The notes under the pieces were generated by a model. It was not told the origin of the DNA. It was given only the letters and a program-made list of their open reading frames with translations, and did not search any database. Positions 41,989-52,576 of a stretch of DNA of 56,617 nt are shown in pieces. Each line of letters opens with the position of its first letter. Position 1 is the stretch's first letter. Source of the stretch: Cytobacillus eiseniae. GTDB taxonomy: Bacteria; Bacillota; Bacilli; Bacillales; Cytobacillaceae. The DNA lies in assembly GCF_017874625.1 (NCBI RefSeq), contig NZ_JAGIKZ010000025.1, forward strand, positions 1 through 56,617, read 5' to 3'. The position numbers and the translations under genes are program-made.

Positions 41989-43737
41989 TTGGACAGTATT
42001 AAGCGTTATATGGAATTTGTAAAACCATATCGGCTACAAATTATAGTGACACTCATTATTGGTATAATAAAATTTGCGATCCCTTTAATGACGCCGTTAT
42101 TAATCAAATATGTGATCGATGACATAGCAGGTAATCCGAATTTAAGCAGTGCGGAACAAACGAGCAAGCTATTTCTCATTATGGGTATCATGATTATTAT
42201 TTTTGTGATTGTACGCCCGCCAATTGAATATTATCGGCAATATTTTGCCCAATGGGTCGCAAGCAAAATTTTATACGATATTAGAGATAAGCTGTTCACA
42301 CATATTCAAAAGCTAAGTTTTAAATATTATTCAAATACAAGAGTTGGGGAAGTGATTTCGAGGATCATTAATGATGTCGAACAAACGAAGACCTTTGTTG
42401 TTACAGGGCTTATGAATTTATGGTTAGATATTTCAACCATTATCATTGCGATTGTTATTATGTGGCAAATGGATACGACATTAACGCTTGTCTCCTTAAT
42501 TCTATTTCCTTTTTACGGCTTTTCGGTCAAATACTTTTTCGGAAATTTACGGAAGCTGACGAGAAGGCGATCACAGGCACTTGCTGAGGTGCAAGGCTAT
42601 TTACATGAAAGAGTCCAGGGGATGGCAGTTATTAAGAGTTTTGCCATTGAAGACTATGAACAAACACAGTTTGATAAACAAAATAGCAATTTTTTATCGA
42701 AGGCAATTGATCATACGAAATGGAATGCGAAAGCTTTCGCCGTCGTGAATACAATTACAGATATCGCGCCTTTAATCGTCATTGGCTATTCAGGCTATCA
42801 AGTCATTCAAGGGAATCTTTCTGTTGGAACAATGGCTGCATTCATTGCGTATATTGATCGATTGTATAATCCGTTAAGAAGACTTGTGAATTCATCAACA
42901 ACATTAACTCAAGCCATTGCATCGATGGACCGAGTATTTGATCTAATCGACGAGAAATACGATATTACAGATTCAAAAGACGCAATCGAATGCAAGAATA
43001 TTCAAGGGAATATTGAATTTGAAAAGGTGAGTTTTTCATATGGTGAAAAGGAAGAACAAGTCTTAAAGAACATTAACCTTCATGCCCAAAAAGGAGAGAC
43101 AATTGCCCTTGTAGGGATGAGCGGAGGCGGGAAATCCTCCTTAGTCGGACTTATCCCCCGTTTCTATGATGTTTCGGAAGGAAGAATCCTTCTAGATGGC
43201 AATGATATTCGTTCATTTAAAGTACGTACGTTAAGGGATAAAATTGGGATGGTATTACAAGATAATATTCTATTTAGTGAATCTGTGAAAACAAATATTC
43301 TTCTTGGAAAGCCTAATGCAACTGATGAAGAGGTCATTGAAGCTGCAAAGGCAGCCAATGCCCATGAATTTATTATGAATTTGCCGGAAGGGTATGATAC
43401 AAAAGTAGGGGAACGCGGTGTGAAGCTTTCAGGTGGGCAAAAGCAGCGAGTAGCAATTGCGAGAGTGTTCTTAAAGAATCCCCCTATTTTAGTATTAGAT
43501 GAAGCAACCTCCGCACTAGATTTAGAAAGTGAGCATTTAATTCAAGAGGCACTTGAGCAGTTAGCAAAGGATCGGACGACCTTCATCGTTGCCCATCGTT
43601 TATCAACAATTACTCATGCGGATCGGATTATCTTAATTGAGCATGGAGAAATTGTCGAAGTTGGCAGTCATGAAGATTTAATGAATAAACAAGGGAATTA
43701 CTATAAGCTTTTTCAAGTTCAGCAGTTGGAAAAGTAA
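41989..43737 (+). CDS. ygaD: ABC exporter YgaD
   Basis: A 582-residue half-transporter with six membrane segments followed by an ATPase. Walker [10 protein letters not shown], signature LSGGQKQR, Walker [13 protein letters not shown] and H-loop IVAHRLST are all canonical, so a homodimer with two active sites is expected, unlike YfiBC. I chose TTG 41989, 6 nt from GGAGG; the longer frame from 41929 has no site. Monocistronic. Substrate unknown. Confidence 0.9.
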   Translation: MDSIKRYMEFVKPYRLQIIVTLIIGIIKFAIPLMTPLLIKYVIDDIAGNPNLSSAEQTSKLFLIMGIMIIIFVIVRPPIEYYRQYFAQWVASKILYDIRDKLFTHIQKLSFKYYSNTRVGEVISRIINDVEQTKTFVVTGLMNLWLDISTIIIAIVIMWQMDTTLTLVSLILFPFYGFSVKYFFGNLRKLTRRRSQALAEVQGYLHERVQGMAVIKSFAIEDYEQTQFDKQNSNFLSKAIDHTKWNAKAFAVVNTITDIAPLIVIGYSGYQVIQGNLSVGTMAAFIAYIDRLYNPLRRLVNSSTTLTQAIASMDRVFDLIDEKYDITDSKDAIECKNIQGNIEFEKVSFSYGEKEEQVLKNINLHAQKGETIALVGMSGGGKSSLVGLIPRFYDVSEGRILLDGNDIRSFKVRTLRDKIGMVLQDNILFSESVKTNILLGKPNATDEEVIEAAKAANAHEFIMNLPEGYDTKVGERGVKLSGGQKQRVAIARVFLKNPPILVLDEATSALDLESEHLIQEALEQLAKDRTTFIVAHRLSTITHADRIILIEHGEIVEVGSHEDLMNKQGNYYKLFQVQQLEK

Positions 43738-43740
43738 GCA

Positions 43741-43779
43741 AAAAGGGTTGACTCAATCAGTGAGTCAACCCTTTTTTTT
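43741..43779 (+). terminator. ygaD terminator
   Basis: A 15-bp perfect stem AAAAGGGTTGACTCA with TGAGTCAACCCTTTT and a long T-run. Confidence 0.92.
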
Positions 43780-44123
43780 ACAAAACGAATAATTTTGAGT
43801 CAATGAATGTTCTAGTGCAAGCTACTTTTCAATTTTCGAATGTCTTCCAATTATTAGTCTGCTTGCGGTACTCAAGCTTGTTGCTTTTAGTCATATTTGC
43901 CTAACTAAATCATAAACTAGTATAGGTTAAGGGCATCAGGAGAAAGGTGTCATTTTTTGCCACGTCCTGTCGAAAAATATAAAATTTTTAATATATTCAT
44001 ATAATTCAGGCGAAATATGTGGACTTCTATAATTTTTTTTAATAGAATAAAAAACAAATGATATATGGTTCTGATTTTTCAGAATCTATTCAACGGGTGG
44101 AACACCTAGAAAGGAGTATCACT
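43780..44123. other. Leader region of the peptide-transporter operon
   Basis: 344 bp, AT-rich, no gene. It contains the inverted repeat TTCTGA-TTTT-TCAGAA (44069-44084), a partial match to the CodY-box pattern AATTTTCWGAAAATT. I did not find a convincing promoter. Confidence 0.45.
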
Positions 44124-45122
44124 GTGACTAATGCTCCAGTATTGGATGTAAAACAGTTAAGAACATCATTTTTTTCAGAAGATGGAGAAATACCTGCAGT
44201 AGATGAAGTGAGTTTCTCTGTTAATAAAGGAGAGATTCTTGGCATTGTAGGAGAGTCTGGTTGCGGAAAAAGTGTGACTTCATTATCGATCATGAAGCTA
44301 ATCCCACAGCCTCCTGGGAAAATTGTTGGGGGAGAAATCTTACTGAATGGTGAGAATTTAGTTGCTTCATCAGAAAAAAGGATGCGTGAAATTAGAGGGA
44401 ATGAAGTGGCAATGATTTTTCAAGAGCCAATGACTTCATTAAATCCGCTTTTCACGATTGGGAATCAGCTGATCGAAGGAATCAAAATACATACAAAAAT
44501 AGGGAAAAAGGAAGCCTTCCAGCAAGCGGTGGATATGCTTAAACTCGTTGGTTTGCCAAGAGCTGAACAAATTATGAATGACTACCCTCATCAGCTTTCA
44601 GGGGGAATGAGACAAAGGGTAATGATTGCGATGGCTCTTTCCTGCCATCCTAAATTACTAATTGCGGACGAACCGACTACTGCACTAGATGTAACTATTC
44701 AAGCGCAGATTCTTTCATTAATGAAAGATCTTAATGAAAAGCTTGATACGGCGATTGTCCTCATTACCCATGACTTAGGTGTAGTTGCTGAAGTATGTGA
44801 ACGTGTAATCGTCATGTATGCAGGAAAGGTAGTAGAGGAAGCACCAGTAATGGAAATATTTAAAAACCCAAAGCATCCTTATACTCTTGGTTTATTGCAG
44901 TCTGTGCCAGATGTCCGTGAAAATAAAGAACGTCTTTATTCCATACCAGGCAATGTACCAAAACCAGGGTCGATTAAGACGGGCTGCCGGTTTGCAGCAA
45001 GATGTGAATTTGTTCATGATCGCTGTCTAACAGATAATCCTCCACTGTATAAAGTGAATGGCGCTGAGGAGCACACTGTAAGGTGTTTCTTGCATGAACA
45101 AGGAGGTGCAGTTAGTGGCTGA
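44124..45122 (+). CDS. dppD: Di/oligopeptide ABC transporter ATPase DppD/OppD
   Basis: A 332-residue cytoplasmic ATPase. Walker A is GESGCGKS (about residues 44-51), signature LSGGMRQR and Walker [15 protein letters not shown]-terminal oligopeptide-transporter extension has the cysteine pattern [15 protein letters not shown], which in the family binds an iron-sulfur cluster. GTG 44124 is 7 nt from AAAGGAG. First gene of the D-F-A-B-C operon; its end overlaps the next gene by 8 bp. Confidence 0.92.
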   Translation: MTNAPVLDVKQLRTSFFSEDGEIPAVDEVSFSVNKGEILGIVGESGCGKSVTSLSIMKLIPQPPGKIVGGEILLNGENLVASSEKRMREIRGNEVAMIFQEPMTSLNPLFTIGNQLIEGIKIHTKIGKKEAFQQAVDMLKLVGLPRAEQIMNDYPHQLSGGMRQRVMIAMALSCHPKLLIADEPTTALDVTIQAQILSLMKDLNEKLDTAIVLITHDLGVVAEVCERVIVMYAGKVVEEAPVMEIFKNPKHPYTLGLLQSVPDVRENKERLYSIPGNVPKPGSIKTGCRFAARCEFVHDRCLTDNPPLYKVNGAEEHTVRCFLHEQGGAVSG

Positions 45123-46089
45123 GGTATTGCTTGAAGTCAATCAATTAAAAAAGTACTTTCCGATCACAGGTGGTATTTTTGGCAAAAAGGTTGGGGAAGT
45201 GAAGGCTGTTGATGATATTACATTCTTCGTTAACAAAGGCGAAACACTTGGCCTTGTAGGAGAGTCTGGCTGTGGGAAATCGACAACAGGCAGAATGTTA
45301 ATGCGTCTCATTGAACCGACAGAGGGGAAAGTACTTTTTGAAGGAAAAGAACTAACGAATCTATCTGATAGTGAAATGCGGAAGATGCGGAAGGAAATGC
45401 AAATGGTTTTTCAAGATCCATTCGCGTCATTGAACCCACGTCATACAGTTGAAAAGATATTGGAAGAGCCGCTAATTGTTCATGGCATAGGCGATAAAGA
45501 GGAACGAAGGAAAAGGGTCAAGGAAATGCTTGAGGTTGTTGGCTTAAGCGGCTATCATGCCAAGCGCTATCCCCATCAATTCAGTGGAGGACAAAGACAG
45601 CGGATTGGTATTGCCCGGGCATTAATGACGAAACCGAAATTGATTATTGCTGATGAGCCTGTGTCTGCATTGGATGTATCCATTCAGTCACAAGTATTAA
45701 ATCTACTCGAGGATCTACAAAAGGAGTTTCAGCTTACATACATATTTATCGCACATGATCTTGGAGTAGTGAAACATATTAGCGATCGAGTAGGTGTCAT
45801 GTATCTTGGCAGATTAGTAGAGATTACGACGGCTGAAAAGCTTTATGAAAAGCCGTTGCATCCATATACAAATGCATTATTAGGTGCTGTCCCTGTCCCA
45901 GATCCTAGCTTGAAAAAGGAAAGGGAGCTTTTGACAGGTGATATCCCAAGTCCAGCCAATCCACCAATGGGCTGTGCTTTTCATACGAGATGTAAGGAAT
46001 GCATGTCTGTTTGTAAAACGGAAAGGCCTCAATTAGAGGAAATCGAGCCTGGTCATTTTGTAGCTTGTCATTTGTATAAAACAAATTAA
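45115..46089 (+). CDS. dppF: Di/oligopeptide ABC transporter ATPase DppF/OppF
   Basis: A 324-residue partner ATPase with Walker [10 protein letters not shown], signature FSGGQRQR, Walker B LIIADEPVSALD and the C-terminal cysteine-rich tail GCAFHTRCKECMSVC. GTG 45115 is used, 8 nt from AAGGAGGTG; both the site and the start lie within the end of dppD, giving translational coupling. ATG 45094 precedes that site and is rejected. Confidence 0.92.
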   Translation: MAEVLLEVNQLKKYFPITGGIFGKKVGEVKAVDDITFFVNKGETLGLVGESGCGKSTTGRMLMRLIEPTEGKVLFEGKELTNLSDSEMRKMRKEMQMVFQDPFASLNPRHTVEKILEEPLIVHGIGDKEERRKRVKEMLEVVGLSGYHAKRYPHQFSGGQRQRIGIARALMTKPKLIIADEPVSALDVSIQSQVLNLLEDLQKEFQLTYIFIAHDLGVVKHISDRVGVMYLGRLVEITTAEKLYEKPLHPYTNALLGAVPVPDPSLKKERELLTGDIPSPANPPMGCAFHTRCKECMSVCKTERPQLEEIEPGHFVACHLYKTN

Positions 46090-46177
46090 GCTTTTGCAAA
46101 TGACAAATTCTGCATGAATGATAGATTGCAAGAATCAGAAGTTGAAGCTTCTGGTAATAGAAAAAAGGGGGAAAACG

Positions 46178-47809
46178 ATGAATAAGCGTAAAGGATTTTT
46201 ATGGCTAGTGTTTGCTTTGCTATTATCCTTAGCATTGATTGGATGTAGCAAAAGCGAAGAAACGGATGCTCCGAAGGAAACAGACAGCAATAAGGATGGG
46301 GAAACAGGAGAAGTGGCAGAAGAGCCAGAAGAAACAGCTACTGGTGGCACACTTGTATTCGGTCGCGGAGGAGATTCAACTTCACTTGACCCAGCTTCAA
46401 CAACAGAAGGTGAAGCTTTTAAAGTAACAGTAAACTTATTTGAAACATTGATTAACTTTGGCGAGCAAGACACTGAAATCGAAGCTGGACTTGCTACTGA
46501 ATGGGATACGAGTGAAGATGGTTTAAAGCACACATTAAAATTACGTGAAGGTGTTAAGTTCCATGACGGAACAGACTTCAATGCAGAGGCTGTTGTCTTC
46601 AACTTTGAACGCTGGAGCGCAGGGAATGCAGAGCAATTCTATTACTATAACTCTCAATTTGGCGACAAAATCGATAGTGTAGTAGCTGTTGATGAATATA
46701 CGGTGGAATTTAACTTAAATACACCAATCGCGCCATTCTACAAAAACTTAGCGATGTCTCCTTTCGGCATTGCGAGCCCAACTGCAATTGAAACACATGG
46801 GGAGAAATTCCAAGAAAACCCAGTTGGAACAGGTCCATTCGTATTCAAAGAGTGGAAGCGTAATGACCGTATTACAATTGAAAAATTTGCTGATTACTGG
46901 CAAGAAGGATTACCAAAATTAGATTCAGTTATTTTCCGATCCATTCCAGAAAACTCAGCACGTCTGAATGCACTTGCTTCTGGAGAAGTTGATTTAATCG
47001 ATGGTGTGAACTTTAGTGATGTGCCAACAATCGAAGGAAACCCTGATTTACAAGTATTCGAAAGACCAACACTTAATGTTGCGTATCTTGGTTTGACAAA
47101 TACTCGTGGTCCATTACAAGACAAACTAGTTCGTCAAGCACTTAACCATGCTGTTGACAAAACAGCGCTAATCGACGCATTCTATGCTGGTGCAGCAGAT
47201 CCAGCAATCAACCCAATGCCTCCAGTAGTAGCTGGATACAATGATGCGGTTGAAGATTATGCGTATGATCCAGAAAAGGCAAAAGAATTATTGAAAGAAG
47301 CAGGTTATGAGAATGGTTTTGAAATGGAACTATGGGCAATGCCTGTTCCACGTCCATACATGCCAGATGGACAGAAGGTTGCTGAAGCATTACAAGCAAA
47401 CTTCGCTGCCATTGGCGTAAAAGCAGAAATTGTATCGTATGAGTGGGGTACTTATTTAGAAAAGGCAAATAATGGAGAAGCAGATACATTCTTACTTGGT
47501 TGGACGGGTGATAATGGGGATGCAGACAACTTCTTATATGTACTTCTAGATGAGGATGCAATTGGTTCAAATAACTACACATACTACAAAAACGATGAAG
47601 TACATGATTTATTATTAAAAGCTCAAGCAAGCCCTGATCAAGCGGAGCGTGAAGAACTTTATAAGCAAGCACAAGTCATTATTAAAGATGATGCTCCATG
47701 GATTCCACTTGTTCACTCAAGACCAATCCTTGCGGGTAAAGCGGGTATCTCTAATTTCCTTCCACATCCAGTAGGATCTGACTTACTTTCAGGCGTTGAA
47801 TTAAAATAA
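46178..47809 (+). CDS. dppA: Peptide-binding lipoprotein, DppA-like
   Basis: A 543-residue extracellular substrate-binding protein of the SBP_bac_5 family. The signal peptide ends in the lipobox LIGC (lipidated Cys23), followed by an acidic linker (about 25-55). DppA-like blocks include FNFERW, VGTGPFVFKEW, the LNVAYLGLTNTRGPL region and the run AINPMPPVVAGYNDAV. The resemblance is to dipeptide-type binders more than OppA. ATG 46178 is behind AAGGGGG. An intercistronic hairpin follows, as is usual when the binding protein is made in excess. Confidence 0.9.
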   Translation: MNKRKGFLWLVFALLLSLALIGCSKSEETDAPKETDSNKDGETGEVAEEPEETATGGTLVFGRGGDSTSLDPASTTEGEAFKVTVNLFETLINFGEQDTEIEAGLATEWDTSEDGLKHTLKLREGVKFHDGTDFNAEAVVFNFERWSAGNAEQFYYYNSQFGDKIDSVVAVDEYTVEFNLNTPIAPFYKNLAMSPFGIASPTAIETHGEKFQENPVGTGPFVFKEWKRNDRITIEKFADYWQEGLPKLDSVIFRSIPENSARLNALASGEVDLIDGVNFSDVPTIEGNPDLQVFERPTLNVAYLGLTNTRGPLQDKLVRQALNHAVDKTALIDAFYAGAADPAINPMPPVVAGYNDAVEDYAYDPEKAKELLKEAGYENGFEMELWAMPVPRPYMPDGQKVAEALQANFAAIGVKAEIVSYEWGTYLEKANNGEADTFLLGWTGDNGDADNFLYVLLDEDAIGSNNYTYYKNDEVHDLLLKAQASPDQAEREELYKQAQVIIKDDAPWIPLVHSRPILAGKAGISNFLPHPVGSDLLSGVELK

Positions 47810-47816
47810 GCAAATG

Positions 47817-47850
47817 AAAAGGGAGTTCAGCAGTGACTCCCTTTTCTATT
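47817..47850 (+). terminator. Intercistronic hairpin dppA / dppB
   Basis: AAAAGGGAGT and ACTCCCTTTT arms with a weak T tail. It lies inside the operon, so it probably acts as a partial terminator or 3'-end stabiliser. Confidence 0.65.
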
Positions 47851-47900
47851 CCTTCTATGTAGAAAATAATCTTTGGACAACCTTCCAGTGAGGTGAGAAT

Positions 47901-48905
47901 ATGCTTTCATACACAATTAAACGGGTTATGTCATTAATACCTGTATTACTAGGTTTATCCTTAATCGTCTTTTTTATGATTCGAGCGATTCCTGGGGATC
48001 CAGCACAAATTATCCTTGGGCAGCTGGCTACAAAAGAGGCAGTCGCTGAATTAACCAAGCAGCTTGGACTTGATCAGCCTTGGTATATCCAATACTTTAC
48101 ATATCTTGGTGGGCTTCTTACCGGGGATTTAGGTGAATCAATTAAGACAAAGACAGCTATCAGCCAAGAAATCTGGCCCTATTTAGCAGCAACAATTGAG
48201 CTTTCGGTATGTGCGATGGCAATCGCGATTTTCATTGGTGTCAATGCTGGAATCATTAGTGCATGGTACCAAAATTCATGGTTTGACTATATTGCGATGG
48301 TCCTTGCATTAATCGGTGTATCGATGCCGATATTCTGGCTTGGTCTAATGGAGCAATGGGTTTTCGCGATTAATCTTGATTGGCTTCCAACCTCAGGGAG
48401 AGAGGAAGTTAGGAACCCGGTGGAGTCGATTACGAATATTTATATGATTGATACACTATTGCAAGGAAGAATGGATCAATTTTGGGACGTAATTAAGCAT
48501 TTAATCCTTCCTGCCTTTGCACTAGCAACCATTCCAATGGCAATCATTGCAAGGATTACACGTTCCTCCATGCTTGAAGTCATGCGATCTGATTTTATTC
48601 GTACAGCGAGAGCAAAGGGATTAAGAATGTTTTGGGTCGTATATAAGCACTCTTTAAAAAATGCGATCATTCCAGTGCTTACGATTATTGGCTTGCAATC
48701 GGGTCTTTTATTAGGGGGAGCCATTTTAACAGAAACGATTTTTAGCTGGCCGGGAATGGGTCGATATATCTATGATGCAATTAACGCTCGTGATTATCCT
48801 GTCATTCAATCTGGAATTCTAGTCATTGCCTTTATATTTGTCATGATTAACTTAGTCGTGGACTTGCTCTATGCTGCAATTGATCCACGTATTAAGTATA
48901 ACTAG
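47901..48905 (+). CDS. dppB: Peptide ABC transporter permease DppB
   Basis: A 334-residue permease with six membrane segments. The N-terminal FFMIRAIPGDPAQ block is typical of DppB/OppB, and the ATPase-docking EAA loop is RTARAKGLRMFWVVYKHSLK (about 233-252). ATG 47901 follows GAGGTGAG. It is 15 bp before dppC. Confidence 0.9.
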   Translation: MLSYTIKRVMSLIPVLLGLSLIVFFMIRAIPGDPAQIILGQLATKEAVAELTKQLGLDQPWYIQYFTYLGGLLTGDLGESIKTKTAISQEIWPYLAATIELSVCAMAIAIFIGVNAGIISAWYQNSWFDYIAMVLALIGVSMPIFWLGLMEQWVFAINLDWLPTSGREEVRNPVESITNIYMIDTLLQGRMDQFWDVIKHLILPAFALATIPMAIIARITRSSMLEVMRSDFIRTARAKGLRMFWVVYKHSLKNAIIPVLTIIGLQSGLLLGGAILTETIFSWPGMGRYIYDAINARDYPVIQSGILVIAFIFVMINLVVDLLYAAIDPRIKYN

Positions 48906-48920
48906 AGAGGGGGAGCATAC

Positions 48921-49820
48921 TTGGAACTTTCTACTCAAAAAAATTTACAGCCACCTGTCATACCAGAAGAAGAAAAAGTAGTTTCCCCCTGGCTTGAAGC
49001 ATGGAGAAGCTTTCGAAAGAATAAATTAGCTTTAATCGGTGCATTAATTGTCCTTTTCTTTATTGTTCTTGCTATTTTTGCACCATTCATTGCCCCACAA
49101 GGCATTAATGAGCAAATGCTCTCGAAACGTTTACAGGCACCATCTGGAGAGCATTGGTTTGGAACCGATGATTTTGGACGAGATATCTTTTCAAGGGTCA
49201 TTTATGGAACAAGAATTTCATTATGGGTTGGTTTTCTTGCTGTAATGGGTTCCATTGTTGTCGGCTGTTTGCTAGGTATTATTGCAGGCTATTATGGCAA
49301 ATGGGTGGACACAATTATTTCTCGAATTTTTGACATTATGCTCGCTTTTCCAAGTATTCTATTAGCGATTGCGATCGTCGCAGTTTTAGGGCCTTCCCTT
49401 AAAAATGCCTTAATTGCGATTGCGATTATCAATGTGCCGAACTTTGGGAGATTGATTAGATCGAGGGTGCTAAGTGTAAAGCAGGAAGAGTATATTATGG
49501 CTGCAAAAGCAGTCGGAATGAAAAATAACCGTATTTTGTTCAGGCATGTTCTCCCTAATAGTATGGCGCCAATTATTGTGCAAGGAACACTTGCAATTGC
49601 AACAGCAATTATTGAAGCGGCTGCATTAGGCTTTCTTGGATTAGGTGCTACGGCTCCGAACCCAGAATGGGGGAAAATGCTTTCAGATGCAAGACCATTA
49701 TTAATGCAAGCTCCTTGGACAATGGTTTTCCCAGGGATTGCGATTATGTTAACCGTTTTAGGATTTAATTTAATGGGTGATGGCCTAAGAGATGCGCTTG
49801 ATCCGAGGATGAAAAGTTAA
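48921..49820 (+). CDS. dppC: Peptide ABC transporter permease DppC
   Basis: A 299-residue permease with six segments (residues 1-30 soluble). APSGEHWFGTDDFGRDIFSR (about residues 73-92) is the diagnostic DppC/OppC block, and the EAA loop is YIMAAKAVGMKNNRILFRH (about 192-210). TTG 48921 is preceded by GGGGGAG. Last gene of the operon. Confidence 0.9.
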   Translation: MELSTQKNLQPPVIPEEEKVVSPWLEAWRSFRKNKLALIGALIVLFFIVLAIFAPFIAPQGINEQMLSKRLQAPSGEHWFGTDDFGRDIFSRVIYGTRISLWVGFLAVMGSIVVGCLLGIIAGYYGKWVDTIISRIFDIMLAFPSILLAIAIVAVLGPSLKNALIAIAIINVPNFGRLIRSRVLSVKQEEYIMAAKAVGMKNNRILFRHVLPNSMAPIIVQGTLAIATAIIEAAALGFLGLGATAPNPEWGKMLSDARPLLMQAPWTMVFPGIAIMLTVLGFNLMGDGLRDALDPRMKS

Positions 49821-49824
49821 ACAT

Positions 49825-49856
49825 AAAAAAGCAGCTGACCTCAGCTGCTTTTTTTA
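49825..49856. terminator. Bidirectional terminator dppC / ygaE
   Basis: A 14-bp perfect stem AAAAAAGCAGCTGA with TCAGCTGCTTTTTT. Confidence 0.9.
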
Positions 49857-50924
49857 TTCTTCAATAGTAATCTCACTTGTTTTTTTATGATAGGTTTGAA
49901 AGCTTGTAATTAGTTTATCCAGATGGACGACCTGCTCATCGTAATTGATAATGGCGGAGAGAATTTGCATCGTATGTGAGAGAATCATTTCATCTTCGAC
50001 TTTTGCTTCTTTTTGGTGAGAGAAAAAGAGATTAAGCAGTTCTTTGCTATTTAAGATAATTTCTCCTTCTTCAAATGTTACATTTGGCCGCACCTTGCCA
50101 ATGAATTTCAACATGACATGTTCATGGTAATGAATGAGGCAATCAAGCTGCTGTTGGACCGCATGCTGGAACTCATCCGGCATTTCTTGAAGGTCATTCT
50201 CGAAGCGATGGAGCCTTCTAAGCATTTCAAGTGATCGTTTGACTGTTGAAATCATTTGTCTATAGATGACAAGCTTTCGGGATTTGGCTAGTGTTGTTTT
50301 CTTAAAGTAATTTCGCTCTTCCTTGTACATAACATATAAATTATCAAGGCTTCTAACGGCCTCTTTCATTTTTTCTATGTCATTTTTAAGTAAGCGATGC
50401 TCTGAAGCATGTCGGATCGTTAGTCGAATCCACTTCGTTGTCTCTTCTGTAATATCTGAAACCTTGAAATAGAGCTTCTTTTCATATTTTGGCGGAAGGA
50501 AAACTAAATTCACGACAAAAGCAGCAAAAACTCCTAGCATAATCGTTGAAAAACGAATGATAGCAAATTGGATAAATTCGTCTCCAGGTGTTTCCATAAT
50601 GGCAATTAAAGTAACGAGTGACAAAGAGATCGTGTTTTCGAGCTTTAGCTTTAAATTAATCGTAATGACGATAATTGCAGCTAGTCCAATAATGACGATA
50701 TCATTTCCGAATAACACGACAAATAGTACAGCAATAATTGCTCCAATTACATTCCCTTGAATTTGTTCAATAATCGTAATGAATGAACGATAGATTGTCG
50801 GCTGTACCGCAAAAATGGCTGCGATGGCTGCGAAAACAGGGGATGGAAACTGAAAAATCTCAGATAAAAACAATGATAGAATAATTGCAATTCCCGTTTT
50901 GAAAATGCGGGCGCCAAGCTTCAT
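49854..50924 (-). CDS. ygaE: Aromatic acid exporter-family protein YgaE (UPF0421)
   Basis: A 356-residue protein: four to five N-terminal membrane segments (about 1-145, AIFAVQPTIYRSF as the ArAE/FUSC signature), then a long cytoplasmic helical domain (about 150-345). This matches YgaE proteins, thought to export small aromatic or stress compounds. Positioned before gsaB as in B. subtilis. ATG 50924. Confidence 0.85.
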   Translation of the reverse strand: MKLGARIFKTGIAIILSLFLSEIFQFPSPVFAAIAAIFAVQPTIYRSFITIIEQIQGNVIGAIIAVLFVVLFGNDIVIIGLAAIIVITINLKLKLENTISLSLVTLIAIMETPGDEFIQFAIIRFSTIMLGVFAAFVVNLVFLPPKYEKKLYFKVSDITEETTKWIRLTIRHASEHRLLKNDIEKMKEAVRSLDNLYVMYKEERNYFKKTTLAKSRKLVIYRQMISTVKRSLEMLRRLHRFENDLQEMPDEFQHAVQQQLDCLIHYHEHVMLKFIGKVRPNVTFEEGEIILNSKELLNLFFSHQKEAKVEDEMILSHTMQILSAIINYDEQVVHLDKLITSFQTYHKKTSEITIEE

Positions 50925-51057
50925 ATGTCTATATTTCCCTTCTTGTTATGATAATCCATATATATGATTCTTTTGATTAGTATACAACATTACTGTACTA
51001 TACATGGATAATGAAAGAAGTACAATGGGCATTTTTTTGAACTTTTCTCTTTGCGGA

Positions 51058-51092
51058 AAATTTAAAGGAAAAGGAGCGAATCATCGCTCCAA
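51058..51092 (-). terminator. gsaB terminator
   Basis: GGAGCGA and TCGCTCC arms; on the minus strand it is followed by a T-rich run. Confidence 0.75.
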
Positions 51093-51107
51093 TTCTAACA
51101 TTTTGGA

Positions 51108-52403
51108 TTATTTTTCTACTAATTGTTCAAATGCATTCCGAACAGCATGAATCGTTGCATCAATGTCTTCCTTCGTATGGGCAATAGTTACAAACCATGC
51201 TTCATATTTAGAAGGTGCCAAGTTAATTCCTTGCTGTAACATTAGTTTGAAGAATTGAGCAAACATTTCTCCATCTGTGTTTTCTGCTTGTTCATAGTTA
51301 ACGACTTTTTCATTCGTGAAATAAACGGTTAACGCGCCTTTTAAGCGGTTGATTGTTATTGGAATGTGATAGTCTTTCGCAGCGGAAGCAATGCCAGCCT
51401 CAAGCATTTCACCTAATTGATCTAGATGCTCATACACGCCATTTTGTTTTAATACTTCAAGACAGGCGATGCCTGAAAGAATGGAAGCAGGGTTTCCTGC
51501 CATTGTTCCTGCTTGATACGCAGGACCTAATGGTGCCACTGTTTCCATGATTTCCTTTTTCCCGCCGTAAGCGCCAATTGGCAGTCCGCCACCAATAATT
51601 TTCCCCATTGCTGTTAAATCTGGTGTCACACCTAAGAGATCTTGAGCGCCACCATACATGAAACGGAAGGCTGTAATGACTTCATCGTAAATGACAAGTG
51701 CACCAGCTGCATGTGTTAATTCATTCACTTGCTCAAGGAAGCCAGGTTTAGGTTCAACAATGCCGAAGTTTCCGACGATCGGTTCGACAAGAACGGCAGC
51801 AATTTGATCGCCCCATTTTTCTAACGCTTCCTTATATGGTTCGATATCATTGAAAGGAACCGTAATCACTTCTTGAGCGATACTTTTCGGTACGCCAGCA
51901 GAGTCAGGTGTTCCTAATGTAGACGGACCAGAGCCAGCAGCGACTAATACTAAATCGGAATGCCCGTGATAACAGCCAGCAAATTTAATGATTTTATCTC
52001 TTCCTGTATAGGCGCGGGCTACACGAATGGTTGTCATTACTGCTTCTGTTCCCGAATTGACGAAGCGAACCTTTTCTAAATTAGGCATCGCTTCCTTTAG
52101 CATTTCTGCAAATTTCACCTCATGAGGGGTAGGTGTTCCGTAAAGCACACCAGTTTCTGCCGCTTTCTTAATTGCTTCAGTAATATGTGGATGTGCGTGC
52201 CCCGTAATAATCGGCCCGTAAGCAGCGAGATAATCGATGTATTGATTTCCGTCTACATCCCAGAAATAAGCACCCTGTGCGCGTTCCATGACAACAGGTG
52301 CTCCGCCGCCAACGGCTTTATAGGAGCGGGAAGGACTATTCACACCACCAACGATGTGTTCAAGTGCCTTTTTATGTATACGTTCAGAATTTGTAAATTG
52401 CAT
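51108..52403 (-). CDS. gsaB: Glutamate-1-semialdehyde 2,1-aminomutase
   Basis: A 431-residue PLP enzyme making 5-aminolevulinate for heme. The PLP lysine is K268 in [18 protein letters not shown], with YDEVITAFR (about 239-247) contacting the cofactor. In B. subtilis hemL is in the hem operon and gsaB is the paralogue located next to ygaE, so synteny assigns this one as GsaB. ATG 52403 is 6 nt from AGGAGG. A perfect inverted repeat precedes it. Confidence 0.92.
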   Translation of the reverse strand: MQFTNSERIHKKALEHIVGGVNSPSRSYKAVGGGAPVVMERAQGAYFWDVDGNQYIDYLAAYGPIITGHAHPHITEAIKKAAETGVLYGTPTPHEVKFAEMLKEAMPNLEKVRFVNSGTEAVMTTIRVARAYTGRDKIIKFAGCYHGHSDLVLVAAGSGPSTLGTPDSAGVPKSIAQEVITVPFNDIEPYKEALEKWGDQIAAVLVEPIVGNFGIVEPKPGFLEQVNELTHAAGALVIYDEVITAFRFMYGGAQDLLGVTPDLTAMGKIIGGGLPIGAYGGKKEIMETVAPLGPAYQAGTMAGNPASILSGIACLEVLKQNGVYEHLDQLGEMLEAGIASAAKDYHIPITINRLKGALTVYFTNEKVVNYEQAENTDGEMFAQFFKLMLQQGINLAPSKYEAWFVTIAHTKEDIDATIHAVRNAFEQLVEK

Positions 52404-52432
52404 ATAGATCCTCCTTGAAAATTAACGAATAG

Positions 52433-52457
52433 ATGATAAGCATTATTATCTTATCAT
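52433..52457. promoter_or_regulatory. Inverted repeat upstream of gsaB
   Basis: ATGATAAG, nine bases, CTTATCAT form perfect 8-bp arms about 30 bp before the gsaB start. A/T content and half-site resemble Fur-family sites but the spacing does not match. Confidence 0.5.
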
Positions 52458-52576
52458 GTTCATGAGGAGATTGCTGTAAATCAACTTTATAACAGTCGTA
52501 AATCGGTACGAGCAGTCATACAAAATCTCAATGTAGCGTATAAATGAAGAGAGTAAAGTGGGAAAGAGGGAGCGGT

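Noticed and set aside
44069..44091. CodY box at the peptide-transporter operon
   Set aside because: Only 11 of 15 bases match the consensus; kept as a possibility in the gap description but not called as a site.
46135..46602. 155-residue minus-strand frame
   Set aside because: Lies opposite the dppA lipoprotein, which has clear family motifs; low-complexity Ser/Val content of an antisense shadow.
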